This document shows positions 16,871 through 25,525 of a stretch of DNA of 64,000 nucleotides, in pieces; position 1 is the stretch's first letter, and every line of letters starts with the position of its first letter. The notes beneath the pieces were generated by a model. That model did not search any database, was not told where the DNA came from, and saw only the letters and a program-made list of their open reading frames with translations. Location: positions 2,728,001 to 2,792,000 of the forward strand of contig NZ_CP073697.1 in NCBI RefSeq assembly GCF_025264665.1. Direction: 5' to 3'. A program made the position numbers and the translations under genes. This stretch comes from Edaphobacter flagellatus (lineage in GTDB: Bacteria > Acidobacteriota > Terriglobia > Terriglobales > Acidobacteriaceae).

Positions 16871-18022
16871 ATGAGCCAGCAATCCGCATTGATGCAGCCG
16901 AAAGCGCATTATGAAATTCTCGATGGCCTGCGCGGCGTGGCGGCCATGGCCGTTGTCCTCTTCCATATCCTCGAGGCCTTTCATTTCGGCAACGCCTTCA
17001 CGCATCCGTTCAATCACGGTTATCTCGCTGTCGATTTCTTCTTTCTGCTCTCAGGATTTGTCGTGGCTTATGCCTATGACGATCGCTGGAGCCGCATGAC
17101 CACATGGGAGTTCTACAAGCGCCGTCTCATCCGCCTGCAGCCCATGGTGGTGATGGGCAACATTATCGGCGCGCTGTTCTTCTACCTGCAGGCAGGACCG
17201 TCGTTTCCGCTGATCGCGACGACGCCGGTCTGGAAGCTCGTGGTGGTGATGCTCGTTGGCTGCACCATGATTCCTCTGCTGCCTTCGATGGATATTCGTG
17301 GCTGGCAGGAGATGCATCCTCTGGATGGTCCCGCATGGTCGCTCTTCTTTGAGTATGTTGCGAACATCCTGTATGCACTTGGCCTGCGCAAGGTGTCGAA
17401 CAAAGTGCTGTCGGTGCTTGTCGTGCTATCTGCCGGACTTCTGGTGCATCTGCTGGTACTGGGACCGCGCGGCGATGTGATCGGCGGCTGGACGATCAAC
17501 GGTGAGCAGCTGCATATCGGTTTTGCGCGTCTCCTGTTTCCGTTTCTGGCTGGCATGCTGCTGATGCGTATGGGCCGACGCATCCATGTGCGTGGAGCTT
17601 TTCTGTGGTGCAGTCTGCTTCTGCTTGCGGCCTTCGGCATTCCCAGAATCGGCGGCCATCATCACCTTTGGATGAATGGCATCTACGAGGCTTTTGCCAT
17701 CATCGTCATCTTCCCTGTCATCGTGGCGATGGGCGCGGGCGGCAACGTGCGTGGCGGCCTGGAGGAAAAGGTCTGCCGGTTTCTGGGTGCTATTTCCTAT
17801 CCGCTCTACATCACGCATTACGCGCTTATTTATACGTACACCGCGTGGGTCATCGATCGGAAGCCTCCGCTTGCACAGAGTGCGCCGATGGGAGTGCTAC
17901 TGTTTGTGGTTGCGATCGCGATTGCGTACGCATGTCTGAAGCTGTATGACGAGCCAGTGCGGCGCTGGCTCAGTGCGCGTTACCTGGGCGTGCGCGAGGC
18001 AGTTGGATCTTCGAAGGTCTGA
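16871..18022 (+). CDS. Acyltransferase family 3 (OafA/YrhL-like) membrane protein
   Basis: A 383-residue inner-membrane O-acyltransferase. The family signature is clear: LDGLRGVAAMAVVLFHILEAFHFG at the N-terminus (catalytic His in the first helix) and YLAVDFFFLLSGFVVAYAYDDRW after it. About ten hydrophobic helices follow. Such enzymes acetylate or succinylate surface sugars or glycolipids; the substrate is unknown here. It follows the DUF3142-lipoprotein pair by 75 bp on the same strand and may be cotranscribed. Its last 43 bp overlap the 3' end of trhO on the opposite strand. Confidence 0.92.
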   Translation: MSQQSALMQPKAHYEILDGLRGVAAMAVVLFHILEAFHFGNAFTHPFNHGYLAVDFFFLLSGFVVAYAYDDRWSRMTTWEFYKRRLIRLQPMVVMGNIIGALFFYLQAGPSFPLIATTPVWKLVVVMLVGCTMIPLLPSMDIRGWQEMHPLDGPAWSLFFEYVANILYALGLRKVSNKVLSVLVVLSAGLLVHLLVLGPRGDVIGGWTINGEQLHIGFARLLFPFLAGMLLMRMGRRIHVRGAFLWCSLLLLAAFGIPRIGGHHHLWMNGIYEAFAIIVIFPVIVAMGAGGNVRGGLEEKVCRFLGAISYPLYITHYALIYTYTAWVIDRKPPLAQSAPMGVLLFVVAIAIAYACLKLYDEPVRRWLSARYLGVREAVGSSKV

Positions 18023-18726
18023 TGATCGACGGGCTCGCGCTCGTCGAAGACGTAGCAGCCGCCTTGCCACTTGCTTTCCTGCTGCGGCGTCTCTTCGAGG
18101 TATTTCAGGATGCCGCCTTTCAGGTGGTAGACCTCGGGGAAGCCTTCCTGCAGCATGAAGGCGGAGGCCTTCTCGCAGCGGATGCCTCCGGTGCAGAACA
18201 TCGCTACTTTGCGATGCTGGGTGGCGTCGAGATTTTCGCGTACGTAGGCGACGAAGTCGGAGAATTTTTCTAGCGGAGGCGTGATGGCTCCCTCGAACGT
18301 GCCTGCTTCGCTTTCGTAGGTGTTGCGGGTGTCGAGGACGAGGACTTCGGGGTCGGCGATGAGGGCGTTCCACTTTTCGGGCTCGACGTATTGACCGGGC
18401 TTCGTGGGGTCGATGGCGACGTTGCGGAAGGTAATGATTTCGGCCTTGACCTTGAACTTGAGGCGCTTGAAGGGCGGCTCATCGGAGGCGGAGTATTTGA
18501 CTTCGGCGAGATCGAGTCCGGTGCGCTCGGCGAGCAGGTGCAGGAAGCGCTGGATGGTTGCGGCGGAGCCAGACATCGTGCCGTTCACGCCTTCGGGGGC
18601 GATCAGCGTGGTGCCGAGCAGATCGGTATCGGCAAAGCTGGTACGCAGCTCTTCGCGCAACGCGGATGGATCGGCGAGGCGGACGAAGCGATAGAAGGCT
18701 GCGATGGTGTAAGTCACTTCTTCCAT
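17980..18726 (-). CDS. trhO: tRNA uridine(34) hydroxylase, rhodanese type
   Basis: A 248-residue cytosolic enzyme (YceA family) that uses O2 to form 5-hydroxyuridine at position 34 of certain tRNAs. The N-terminal alpha/beta domain has GTTLIAPEGVNGTMSG. The rhodanese domain (about 120-220) carries the active-site loop CTGGIRCEKA (C178, C184) and the LDTRNTYE motif. The protein ends soon after WQGGCYVFDERE, so it lacks most of the C-terminal extension of the about 350-residue E. coli protein, as many family members do. Its 3' end overlaps the acyltransferase gene by 43 bp in convergent orientation. The ATG at 18726 was chosen from the conserved YTIAAFYRF start. Confidence 0.92.
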   Translation of the reverse strand: MEEVTYTIAAFYRFVRLADPSALREELRTSFADTDLLGTTLIAPEGVNGTMSGSAATIQRFLHLLAERTGLDLAEVKYSASDEPPFKRLKFKVKAEIITFRNVAIDPTKPGQYVEPEKWNALIADPEVLVLDTRNTYESEAGTFEGAITPPLEKFSDFVAYVRENLDATQHRKVAMFCTGGIRCEKASAFMLQEGFPEVYHLKGGILKYLEETPQQESKWQGGCYVFDEREPVDHQTFEDPTASRTPR

Positions 18727-18780
18727 GATAAATTGGCCGCTTTGTGGGGGTACCCCTCCCCCCACCTAGGTTCTGTAAGG

Positions 18781-19036
18781 CGTTTGTTTTGTTTGGATTG
18801 TGCGATTTGCACAGGCTAAAATATTCCAAACAGGGGAGTTAGCCCTAAAAATATTGATTCTGAACGAGTTAGCCCCGGACTTTTATCCGGGGCTTTTCTT
18901 TATTTGCTGATTTAAGTGTAGCGAATTGAAGGAAACTGATCGGCAGATTTTTAGGGGTTTATTTGCTTTGGAATGAGGGAGTTGCAATTTTTGGGGCTTG
19001 ACAGGTTTTCGGCTCGGGCTGGTGGAGCGTTGCGCC
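18781..19036 (+). repeat. Dispersed ~250 bp repeat, copy B (inverted relative to copy A)
   Basis: This is the plus-strand counterpart of 4385-4640. Shared landmarks occur in the same order: TTTGTTTTGTTT, TGCGATTTGCACAGGCTAAA, CTAAAAATATTGATTCTGAA, the GCCCCGGA hairpin, GATTTAAGTGTAGCGAA, TCGGCAGATTTTT and CTTGACAG, ending at GCGTTGCGCC. It lies upstream of trhO (minus strand) and downstream of no plus-strand gene nearby. The surrounding 400 bp (18727-19128) holds no gene. Confidence 0.9.
18872..18905 (+). terminator. Strong terminator-like hairpin inside repeat copy B
   Basis: A perfect 8 bp stem GCCCCGGA/TCCGGGGC with a 6-base loop is followed by TTTTCTTTATTT. It has the form of an intrinsic terminator on the plus strand. 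The nearest plus-strand gene upstream ends at 18022, so no obvious transcript needs it. Confidence 0.7.
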
Positions 19037-19128
19037 TTCGGATTTCCTTCAATAGGCGGCAATGCGAGTCCATCTTCGTCCAGTGTGCGGACGAAGGTGG
19101 GGCAGGCGCATTTGGGATGTGGATGCGG

Positions 19129-19533
19129 CTAGTAGGTTTTGATGAAGCTGGCGGGAGTGCCTTCGGCTGGGTTGACGAAGTGGATGTCGTCGGGTGGGCG
19201 GCGCGGGGTGTCGATGGCGAGCACGGTGTAGGGTTCTTCGACGAGGCGCGGCATGGCGTGGACGGTGTTCTTTTTGAAGAAGACGAGTTCGCCGGGACCG
19301 ATGATGCGCGGCTCGGAGTCCTGGATGTGGATTTCGGCGCGGCCGGTGAGGACGTAGAGATACTCGTCGGAGCTGGTGTGGTAGTGCGCGGGCACGGGGC
19401 GGTAGACGCGAAAGATGCGGCAGCTGGCGTCGCGCTCGTCGGTGAGGCGGAGGTCGGTGAGCATGGTCTCGGCGGTCTCGGGCAGCGTGCGGGCGAGGGC
19501 GGCGATGTCGAAGAAGCGTGTTTCGGTGGGCAT
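19129..19533 (-). CDS. Cupin-domain protein
   Basis: A 134-residue single-domain cupin. Motif 1 is the stretch PVPAHYHTSSDEYLYVLTGRAE (H-x-H...E) and motif 2 includes PGELVFFKKNTVHAMP, so a metal site with His/Glu ligands is intact. It may be a small-molecule-binding or isomerase/dioxygenase-like protein; the substrate is unknown. The ATG at 19533 starts the conserved part; the longer frame upstream is not protein-like. It is transcribed toward repeat copy B and trhO. Confidence 0.85.
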   Translation of the reverse strand: MPTETRFFDIAALARTLPETAETMLTDLRLTDERDASCRIFRVYRPVPAHYHTSSDEYLYVLTGRAEIHIQDSEPRIIGPGELVFFKKNTVHAMPRLVEEPYTVLAIDTPRRPPDDIHFVNPAEGTPASFIKTY

Positions 19534-19734
19534 ATCGGTTGGATGAATCTTAATGGTTCGGGTGGAAGGCTCGCATGATCTTATATCGCAGACGCCTGTG
19601 GGGCCGGGACGGTATAGACTGAACTCTCGATAGGTTCGCGGCAATCGCCTGTGGACGGTCGAGACACTGCAGTTCATCCGCGCTTCAGAGCAGAGACAAA
19701 CTGATCCGCCGTAAACGAAGTACCGGAGGCATGC

Positions 19735-19926
19735 ATGCGTTCTGAAGCGATTTTTCGTGCAAAAGAGACTCTCCCGAACAGCTATCAGCTCTGCCAGACG
19801 GCGGCGAAGACGACGCGCCGGATGCATGTCGCCTCGAAAAACCCTCAGGACACGATCAATAGTGCGTTCGAGAAGATCGCTGCCGATGCACCGGTGGCAG
19901 CGGTGAAGCCTGCTGTGGTGGCGTAG
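19735..19926 (+). CDS. Small RNA-polymerase-omega-like protein
   Basis: A 63-residue protein starting at the ATG at 19735, 5 bp after a GGAGG ribosome site. The segment LPNSYQLCQTAAKTTRRMH matches the omega signature (N-R-F-x-L-x-x-x-A-A-x-x-A-R-x-M in E. coli RpoZ). DTINSAFEKIA then aligns with the helix that follows. It is shorter than usual omega and ends in an Ala/Pro/Val tail. Similar short omega-like proteins are, as far as I recall, annotated in Acidobacteria. It could be an extra omega paralogue; whether it binds RNA polymerase is unknown. Confidence 0.55.
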   Translation: MRSEAIFRAKETLPNSYQLCQTAAKTTRRMHVASKNPQDTINSAFEKIAADAPVAAVKPAVVA

Positions 19927-19996
19927 CCCAAGGGTTTGGATGATCCGGCTTGGTCGGTCATGGATGGGACACGAGTAGGCATTCGGAGGATTTTAA

Positions 19997-20944
19997 TCAC
20001 CGGTGTGGGACGATATGGGTTTGAGCAAATTCATAAATATTCCCAATGAATAAGGTTCTATGAATCATCCGATGACAATTTGCGCAGAGGACACAGAAAT
20101 CCTTTCGTGGATCTAGCGTAACGATATGTCCTTTTAGTTCAGAAAGTGGCGTGAGGTGATGAGCTTCTATGAAATTCTCACCTATCGAGCCATAAGCTTT
20201 CACGAAATCAAATCCGCATGCCTGACAAGAGAACCCATGAATCTTCTTTGCCTTTTTCGCGAGTGCATTATTTCGTTCAAGGCGCTTGTGGTCTCGAAGA
20301 ACAATGAGCTGTTCAGTTCCGAGTTCGCTCTCATCTTCTTCCCTCGAAATCGAAGAAGGATGTAAGTCTTGCAGCACAAGGTCTTTGTATAAAGACAGAA
20401 ACGTTTTCAAATCGCGTCTAAAGACATCATCAGTAGGCAATTCGTTTCGTTCATAGTAGATTGCGCAAATGTTTCCGTGTTCATAGTAGGTCCCCAGACC
20501 TGAGCTTTCGCTCGATACCAAATCTAGTTGTCCTTTGATCATCTGACGTGTTTTATCTCCGAGCACTGCTAAAAAGCCTTGCGACCTTGCTCTAAGTGCT
20601 TCTTTAGCCTCTGCTCCATATTGTTCTTTTACAGTCGTAACACCCTGATTGAGAGAAAGGTAAACGCCGCTGAAATCCTCTTTGAAGAGAAAGACAATGT
20701 AGTAACCATCTTGTGCGCTTGAGGTGACTGTGATGTCGAAAATGGCCAGCCAAGGAACTTTGGTCCAAACACCTCTTCCGGCACTTCCCTCTACTTGATA
20801 ACGTTCATCTCCCTCGATCAAAGAAGCAACTTCTTCTGGAAAATCGTTACGCAAAAAAATAGCTGCGGGATTCTCTTTGAAGGCTTGCTGTGAGGCTTTG
20901 GGGTACTCGTCAAGGATTATTTCGATGGAAGCTTTTATGCTCAT
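19997..20944 (-). CDS. MrcB_N (DUF3578)-HNH nuclease, candidate modification-dependent restriction enzyme
   Basis: A 315-residue protein in two parts. Residues 1-190 resemble the MrcB N-terminal domain (WLAIFDITVTSSAQDGYYIVFLF, then SGVYLSLNQGV), which is typically fused to nucleases or McrB-type GTPases. Residues 240-305 are an HNH endonuclease with CQACGFDF, the catalytic FIEAHHLTPL and CANCHRMIH (four Cys for zinc). The gene is markedly more AT-rich than its neighbours, suggesting horizontal acquisition. No methyltransferase is adjacent, consistent with a single-protein type IV system that cuts modified foreign DNA (inference from domain content). A stand-alone mobile HNH protein is the alternative. 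Confidence 0.85.
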   Translation of the reverse strand: MSIKASIEIILDEYPKASQQAFKENPAAIFLRNDFPEEVASLIEGDERYQVEGSAGRGVWTKVPWLAIFDITVTSSAQDGYYIVFLFKEDFSGVYLSLNQGVTTVKEQYGAEAKEALRARSQGFLAVLGDKTRQMIKGQLDLVSSESSGLGTYYEHGNICAIYYERNELPTDDVFRRDLKTFLSLYKDLVLQDLHPSSISREEDESELGTEQLIVLRDHKRLERNNALAKKAKKIHGFSCQACGFDFVKAYGSIGENFIEAHHLTPLSELKGHIVTLDPRKDFCVLCANCHRMIHRTLFIGNIYEFAQTHIVPHR

Positions 20945-21050
20945 TGTTTTCCACTCTGGTGGTCCTACTATTCGAATACATGAGAGCAGAAAAAAGAGAA
21001 AGACCGCGAGAAATGTCGCGTTCTTTCTCTTTTGGACCGATACAGCGTTC

Positions 21051-22766
<1,716 letters not shown>

Positions 22767-22979
22767 GAGGGTGCGCGCTCCTGCAAAATTTTTCTTTAAG
22801 TGGGATGCCGCTCAGGCGAGGTTTTACGGCCTCGGGGCGCAGTTATCCCTGGGTTGTTTCCGTGGTGTCAGGGAGCAGGTAGCGGTGATGACCGCTTTGG
22901 CCAGCCGGATGACCTATCTCATGAGGTCAGGGCATATCGAGGGCACACTTCCCCAGCGAATCACAGGATACCACAATAT

Positions 22980-23234
22980 TTAGACGGGTTCGGTGGAGAA
23001 AAGATTCGGCGGCGGGGTGCGGAGGGGCTCGCCTTTGGCTCCGTTCTGGTGGCGGGGGCAGCGGCGGGCGTGGATGTCGGTGCCGTTGGCTCCGTAGTCG
23101 TGTCCGCAGTGGGTACAGCGGAGATGGTAGATGGTCTGGCCGGGGAAGGTTTCGGAGGGAAAACCGGTGCGGCGGATGACGGTCTGGCCGTGGGGATTGG
23201 TGTATCCGGGGTCGGTGGTTCGGTGGCGCGGCAT
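22980..23234 (-). CDS. Small zinc-ribbon protein of unknown function
   Basis: An 84-residue basic protein. HLRCTHCGHDYGANGTDIHARRCPRHQNG supplies a CxxC and a His/Cys-rich second half that fits a zinc ribbon. A Pro-rich tail follows. The ATG at 23234 (MPRHRTTDPGYTNPHGQ) begins the compositionally consistent part. An overlapping frame on the same strand (22961-23272) is a Pro/Ala/Thr-rich shadow. It lies directly upstream of rpoD on the same strand, 213 bp away, in the accessory zone. It resembles small zinc proteins that travel with mobile elements, but no function is known. Confidence 0.65.
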   Translation of the reverse strand: MPRHRTTDPGYTNPHGQTVIRRTGFPSETFPGQTIYHLRCTHCGHDYGANGTDIHARRCPRHQNGAKGEPLRTPPPNLFSTEPV

Positions 23235-23467
23235 TGATTTGAATAGTTTACGGTCTTGATGCAGGTCTGCACGTCGGAATAGTGGCGAACAGCCCTCGGC
23301 GAGTGTTTTTGGAGTAGCCGCCGAGTTCATAATGAGAATATACCGCGCCCGAGCGATCAAGGAGAGGGAGTATTAGGCAACCCGCATTATTGGAATAATT
23401 ATCATTATTTTTATTGCGGAATGACTTTTAGTGGTATATCCTCATTTCGATCGAAGGGAGCCCAGCT

Positions 23468-24313
23468 ATGACAACCGAAGGGGTAGTGAAGGCGGAATCG
23501 CCTGAAATCACACCGGAAAAGGCCGATAAGGGGGAGCGGGAGCGTTCACGAATTGAGTTCCCCTACTTCAGTCTTGACGAAGCGACCAAGATTGCGAAGG
23601 GGGTGTTTGAACTAGGCTCGACTTGCCAGATAGATCAGCTTGCTGGACACCTCAATCAATCCGCTACGGGTGGCGGTTTCCGTGTAAAGCTCATGGCTGC
23701 GAGAACCTTTGGGTTAATCACTTACACGCAGGGTTCAGCAAGCCTCACTGATTTAGGTTCGAAGCTTTTTGATCCAGATACCGAGCGTGAAGCAAAGGCC
23801 GAAGCGTTCCTAAAGGTGCCTCTCTATAACGCTATCTACGAGCAATACAAGAACAAGATGCTTCCGGGCAATGTGGGCCTTGAAGGAGCAATGGTCAACT
23901 TGGGAGTGGCCGCCAAGCAGAAGGATAAGGCACGTCAAGCTTTTCAGCGTTCGGCCAAGGAAGCAGGATTCTTTGCATACGGCACCACTAAACTCGTTTA
24001 TCCGGTCTTGGGAACGCTGGAACGGGTCGCTAAAGAGAAGGGTGCGGATATTCCTCTCGATACTCCCAAAATACACGACAAGAAGACCTCCAACTCTGGG
24101 GGAACGGGAGGTGGTGATCTTCACCCATTCATTCAAGGGTTACTCAAAACATTGCCCGAAGTTGCCACGGAATGGACACAACAGGGGCGTCAACAATGGC
24201 TGCAAACAGCAGCAGGAATCTTCAATTTGATTTATCAGGCCAGCGCCGACGACAAGGGAACCATCCAAGTAGCGATTGTCGTCCCCAAGTCTGTGAGCGA
24301 TTCTGCAAATTAG
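23468..24313 (+). CDS. Unknown 281-residue protein with predicted winged-helix region
   Basis: An acidic disordered N-terminus (1-35) is followed by a helical region that looks like a winged helix (TCQIDQLAGHLNQSATGGGFRVKLMAARTFGLI). A second helical module then has GAMVNLGVAAKQKDKARQAFQRSAKEAGFF. A Ser/Gly-rich linker (about 210-225) leads to a C-terminal helix pair. The ATG at 23468 has a GGGAG ribosome site 7 bp upstream, and an AT-rich promoter-like stretch (TTATTG, 18 bp, TATATC) lies at 23411-23440. Codon use is less GC-biased than the core genes. DNA binding is a possibility from the fold, not shown. Confidence 0.7.
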   Translation: MTTEGVVKAESPEITPEKADKGERERSRIEFPYFSLDEATKIAKGVFELGSTCQIDQLAGHLNQSATGGGFRVKLMAARTFGLITYTQGSASLTDLGSKLFDPDTEREAKAEAFLKVPLYNAIYEQYKNKMLPGNVGLEGAMVNLGVAAKQKDKARQAFQRSAKEAGFFAYGTTKLVYPVLGTLERVAKEKGADIPLDTPKIHDKKTSNSGGTGGGDLHPFIQGLLKTLPEVATEWTQQGRQQWLQTAAGIFNLIYQASADDKGTIQVAIVVPKSVSDSAN

Positions 24314-24314
24314 A

Positions 24315-24343
24315 GAGCCACCCCATCGCAGATAAGGTGGCTC
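24315..24343 (+). other. Stem-loop between the 281-residue protein and a 32-codon ORF
   Basis: Exact 8 bp arms GAGCCACC (24315-24322) and GGTGGCTC (24336-24343) begin 2 bp after the stop codon at 24313. No T-run follows; instead an AAAGGAG ribosome-like word comes next. It could stabilise the mRNA end or control the downstream small ORF. Confidence 0.6.
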
Positions 24344-24365
24344 GAAAGGAGAAAACAACCCAACT

Positions 24366-24464
24366 ATGCCCACCATCAAAGTACGCATAGAGACCCGGCG
24401 AGTAATTGTCACTGTTACTAGCAGTGACGGAACCGTTGTGGTCGTCGTTCCCAAACTAGGCTAG
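24366..24464 (+). CDS. Possible 32-residue beta-rich microprotein
   Basis: A short frame starting at the ATG at 24366 and ending at the TAG at 24464. The peptide alternates charged and beta-branched residues (IKVRIETRRVIVTVTSSDGT, then a run of Val), which predicts a single beta hairpin. An AAAGGAG word lies 14 bp upstream, longer than ideal. It follows the 281-residue gene and a stem-loop. Coding status is uncertain; the regular beta pattern is the main support. Confidence 0.35.
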   Translation: MPTIKVRIETRRVIVTVTSSDGTVVVVVPKLG

Positions 24465-24521
24465 TCCATCAGCCTTCTTGAGTCCATAGCCCGTACAGCC
24501 ATGTTCTCTATTCAACAACCT

Positions 24522-24653
24522 TCATCTCGCCCAACGCTGCTTAGCGGCTCGTTGGGCGATTGCCTTGCGTTCAGCACGGGACAGCTTGAGCGGTCTAGCT
24601 TTTATGCAAGCGACTATAGTTTCAATGCGTTGTAGTTCTTGCAGTGCTGGCAC
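24522..24653 (-). CDS. Possible 43-residue basic small protein
   Basis: Starts at a GTG at 24653 with GGTGGGG 5 bp upstream and overlaps the preceding small gene by 40 bp in another frame. The C-terminal LKLSRAERKAIAQRAAKQRWAR fits a helix-turn pattern (E-R-x-x-I-A-x-x-A-A-x-x-R-W) seen in many small bacterial proteins. The last nine codons sit inside a perfect 9 bp inverted repeat (24528-24536 with 24550-24558). It may instead be the out-of-frame tail of a longer gene broken by a frameshift. Confidence 0.45.
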   Translation of the reverse strand: MPALQELQRIETIVACIKARPLKLSRAERKAIAQRAAKQRWAR

Positions 24654-24793
24654 AGATGCCCCACCGTGCCGAACTTTCTCTCATTAAGTGGTATATCCCG
24701 TCCGGGAGCGCACTTCGTATTGTTGTGATAAACCCTATCTCTAAGCGGTTTCTTAGCCTGATTTATTGAATAGAATGCGGGAGTTAACGGCAT
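24614..24793 (-). CDS. Small protein with CxxC knuckle, 59 residues
   Basis: Found by direct translation. It starts at the ATG at 24793 behind GGAG (9 bp spacing) and ends at 24614. The sequence has YHNNTKCAPGRDIPLNERKFGT followed by LCQHCKNYNA. The lone Cys plus the CxxC pair, with His residues nearby, suggest a small zinc-binding fold. From memory, the pattern YHNNTxCxxGxxI...RxxGT...LCxxC recurs in short hypothetical proteins of accessory regions. It lies 75 bp downstream of the AbrB-Doc pair on the same strand and may belong to that transcript. Confidence 0.55.
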   Translation of the reverse strand: MPLTPAFYSINQAKKPLRDRVYHNNTKCAPGRDIPLNERKFGTVGHLCQHCKNYNALKL

Positions 24794-24868
24794 CGGTCAG
24801 TTCTCCAATGCGAAAGATGATACGCTCGCTATCTTGGGTTGGTCAGCGTATTTATTGCCTCTACGGTC

Positions 24869-25258
24869 TTAGATATGCTCGGCGTGGGAGCGGAACCACG
24901 CGGCTAACTCCTCCTCGGAGAGGGTGCCTTCGGCAAGGTGCAGGAAGGTGAAATATTTTTCTTCGGGAGCAGAAACGATGGCAATGCCGTTCTTTCGAAG
25001 AAAGGTTTCTGCGACAACCAAGGCAGTGCGTTTGTTGCCATCAATAAACGGGTGATTGCGAGCGATGCCATAGGCGTAGGACGCGGCGAGACGAGCGAGA
25101 TCGCAATCTGGCTGGTAGGCAAAGACATTACGCGACTTGCAGAGGGCAGATTCGAGCAGACCCTCATCGCGGACGCCAATAGAGCCGCCGTGCTCGGTGA
25201 GTTGTTCGCTGTGAATTCCCAGGACTGAAGCCTTGGAAATCCATCGAGGTTCCGTCAT
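24869..25258 (-). CDS. doc: Doc-type (death-on-curing, Fic family) toxin
   Basis: A 129-residue toxin of a type II toxin-antitoxin pair. The Doc/Fic active-site loop is HPFIDGNKRTAL (about 69-80), with the catalytic His and the phosphate-binding GNKR. The N-terminal GGSIGVRDEGLLESALCKSR is diagnostic of Doc. P1 Doc phosphorylates EF-Tu and stops translation; the same activity is expected here from family membership. It starts 3 bp after the stop of the upstream AbrB-like antitoxin gene, so the two are translationally linked. Confidence 0.93.
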   Translation of the reverse strand: MTEPRWISKASVLGIHSEQLTEHGGSIGVRDEGLLESALCKSRNVFAYQPDCDLARLAASYAYGIARNHPFIDGNKRTALVVAETFLRKNGIAIVSAPEEKYFTFLHLAEGTLSEEELAAWFRSHAEHI

Positions 25259-25261
25259 CCG

Positions 25262-25489
25262 TTATTTCGCCAACTTGCGCAGGACATCCCGGTTCTCGCG
25301 CATCACGTTGCGGGCTATCTCCATCGTCTCTGCGAAATCTTCGTCATAGGGAGTCAGTTCGACACCGTTAGGCGTCTCGACGATGAAGACATGGTCGCCA
25401 CGCTCGACGTGGAGCCTGGCCATGACCTCTTTAGGGAGAATGATCCCGGAGGAGTTTCCGATTGCCATGATCTTCGTTGTGGTCGCCAT
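25262..25489 (-). CDS. AbrB/MazE-family antitoxin
   Basis: A 75-residue swapped-hairpin DNA-binding protein. KIMAIGNSSGIILPKEVMARL is the AbrB/SpoVT core and a flexible acidic C-terminus (YDEDFAETMEIARNVM) would wrap the toxin. It precedes a Doc toxin, a combination different from the Phd-Doc pair of phage P1. It likely represses its own promoter; the upstream 36 bp are AT-rich (TTATAACGAAAATTATAA contains an inverted ATTATAA-type repeat), suitable as an operator. Confidence 0.92.
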   Translation of the reverse strand: MATTTKIMAIGNSSGIILPKEVMARLHVERGDHVFIVETPNGVELTPYDEDFAETMEIARNVMRENRDVLRKLAK

Positions 25490-25525
25490 AATCCTCCTTG
25501 TTATAACGAAAATTATAACAGGCCC

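Noticed and set aside
15593..17017. Long minus-strand frame opposite the large lipoprotein
   Set aside because: Arg/His/Gln-rich shadow without structure; the plus-strand gene has a leader and coupled start.
22961..23272. Alternative minus-strand frame overlapping the zinc-ribbon protein
   Set aside because: Pro/Ala/Thr-rich with no motif; the other frame has the Cys/His pattern.
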